Shown piece by piece: positions 5,122 through 6,133 of a DNA stretch of 6,133 nt (positions within the stretch are counted from its first letter, which is position 1; each line of letters starts with the position of its first letter). Position numbers and translations under genes: made by a program. The stretch is from Bacillota bacterium (GTDB lineage Bacteria; Bacillota; Clostridia; Clostridiales; Clostridiaceae). The notes beneath the pieces were generated by a model. The model ran no database searches. It was given only the letters and a program-made list of their open reading frames with translations, and was not told where the DNA came from. The stretch spans positions 1 through 6,133 of the forward strand of contig JAFADP010000074.1 of assembly GCA_023424785.1 (NCBI GenBank). Reading direction: 5' to 3'.

Positions 5122-6133
5122 AAAATTAATTTCTACTATTTTATTGAGTATTCTTTCTATATCATTTATAGGTGGATGTAACTCAAGTCAAAGTGATAAT
5201 AAAACAATAACTGTATTTAACTGTGGTGACTACATAGATGAAGATTTAATTGATAAATTTGAAGAAGAAACTGGGTATACAGTAAACTACTCAACTTATG
5301 ATACTAACGAGACCATGTATTCAAAACTTAAATCTGGTGCTAATAAGTATGATTTAGTTTTTCCATCTGATTATATGATAGAAAAAATGATTGAAGAAGA
5401 TATGGCAGAAAAAATTAATTTTGATAATATTCCTAACTATAAATATATAGATGATAAATTTAAAAACTTATCATATGATCCTAACAATGAATATTCTGTT
5501 CCATATATGTGGGGAACTATAGGAATTATTTATAATCCTGAAGTTGTTAAAGAACCTGTAACAAGCTGGGATATTTTATGGGATAAAAAGTATACTGACA
5601 ATATAATAATGTTTGACTCTGTTCGTGATACCATGAGTATAGCATTAAAGAAACTTGGGTATTCTATGAATTCAACTAATCCTAAAGAAATAGATGAAGC
5701 TGCTAATTTACTTTTAAAGCAAAAACCAATAGTTAAGAACTGGTTTGTAGACCAAGTTAAAGATGTTATGATTGCAGATGAAGCTGCCATGGCAACAGTA
5801 TGGTCTGGAGATGCTGCTTATATTATTAGTGAGAACCCAAAACTTGTTTATACTGTTCCTGAAGAAGGTTCAAATAAATGGTTTGATGCTATGGTTATTC
5901 CTAAAGGTGCTCCAAATAAAGAAGGTGCAGAAGCCTTTATAAACTTCTTAACAGACCCTGATAACGCTAAGCAAAACGTTGATTATATTGAATACTACAC
6001 TCCAAACTGGAAGGCTTATGAAATGCTAGATGATGAAGTTAAAGAAACATATCCTAGTGAAGAACTTCTTGATAAATGTGAAGTATTTAGAAAATTAGAT
6101 CAAGATACATTAAATATTTATTATGATGCTTGG
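5108..6133 (+). CDS. potD: Polyamine-binding lipoprotein PotD, 3' end cut by the window
   Basis: This is the substrate-binding component, with 342 codons visible and no stop. Relatives end roughly a dozen residues later, so only the extreme C-terminus is lost. The N-terminus is a lipoprotein signal: MKKTKK, a hydrophobic stretch to residue 20, then the lipobox I21-G22-G23-C24, so the mature protein is anchored by C24 on the outer membrane face. The rest is a type-I polyamine-binding fold, with VFNCGDYIDEDLIDKFEEETG (37-56), YDLVFPSDYM (81-90), MFDSVRDTMSIALKKLGYS (168-186), VWSGDAAY (231-238), NKWFDAMVIP (256-265) and YYTPNW (296-301). By alignment from memory to E. coli PotD, the ligand-contacting S87, Y89, D174, W232, W258, D260 and Y296 are kept. 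The first aromatic cage residue (Trp in E. coli) is C39 here. The start ATG at 5108 lies within potC, six bases after AGAGGTG (5095-5101). Spermidine or putrescine is the expected ligand; which is preferred cannot be told. Confidence 0.93.
   Translation, partial: MKKTKKLISTILLSILSISFIGGCNSSQSDNKTITVFNCGDYIDEDLIDKFEEETGYTVNYSTYDTNETMYSKLKSGANKYDLVFPSDYMIEKMIEEDMAEKINFDNIPNYKYIDDKFKNLSYDPNNEYSVPYMWGTIGIIYNPEVVKEPVTSWDILWDKKYTDNIIMFDSVRDTMSIALKKLGYSMNSTNPKEIDEAANLLLKQKPIVKNWFVDQVKDVMIADEAAMATVWSGDAAYIISENPKLVYTVPEEGSNKWFDAMVIPKGAPNKEGAEAFINFLTDPDNAKQNVDYIEYYTPNWKAYEMLDDEVKETYPSEELLDKCEVFRKLDQDTLNIYYDAW

Noticed and set aside
5530..5790. 86-codon open frame on the minus strand inside potD
   Set aside because: It is antisense to conserved potD segments and has a composition typical of a reverse-frame artefact.

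Overview
The window comes from a very A+T-rich Gram-positive bacterium. Third codon positions are mostly A/T, AGA and ATA codons are common, Shine-Dalgarno sequences are strong (AGGAGG-type), and TTG/GTG starts occur. Together with an XRE-cupin regulator leading a potABCD operon, this points to the Firmicutes, most likely class Clostridia. I cannot fix the genus from sequence alone.

Layout. The left part (positions 1-1704) is read on the minus strand. It holds the first 175 codons of a small membrane-anchored protein whose 3' end lies outside the window, and a complete gene that fuses a GNAT acetyltransferase domain to a DJ-1/PfpI-like domain. A 191-base intergenic region (1705-1895) separates this block from a rightward operon and carries plausible promoters for both directions. 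The right part (1896-6133) is a compact five-gene plus-strand operon: an XRE-cupin transcriptional regulator, then potA (ATPase), potB and potC (permeases) and potD (lipoprotein that binds the substrate). The last is cut by the window end about a dozen residues before its expected stop. No gene-free stretch exceeds 300 bases; the gaps are 100 bases (528-627) and 191 bases (1705-1895).

How the genes work together. PotD, anchored to the outer face of the membrane, should capture spermidine/putrescine-type polyamines and deliver them to the PotB-PotC channel, with two PotA subunits providing ATP hydrolysis. The pot genes overlap by 8, 7 and 14 bases, so translation is probably coupled. The regulator resembles PuuR-type XRE-cupin proteins and probably senses the polyamine or a derivative. 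A perfect 7+1+7 inverted repeat just downstream of a good sigma-A-type promoter is the best candidate for its operator. The divergent GNAT/DJ-1 protein may be linked to polyamine metabolism by position, but this is inference only.

I see no RNA gene, CRISPR array, insertion sequence, attachment site or replication origin. The transporter is a well-known system. The least ordinary item is the GNAT-DJ-1 fusion, whose DJ-1 domain appears to lack the nucleophilic cysteine.
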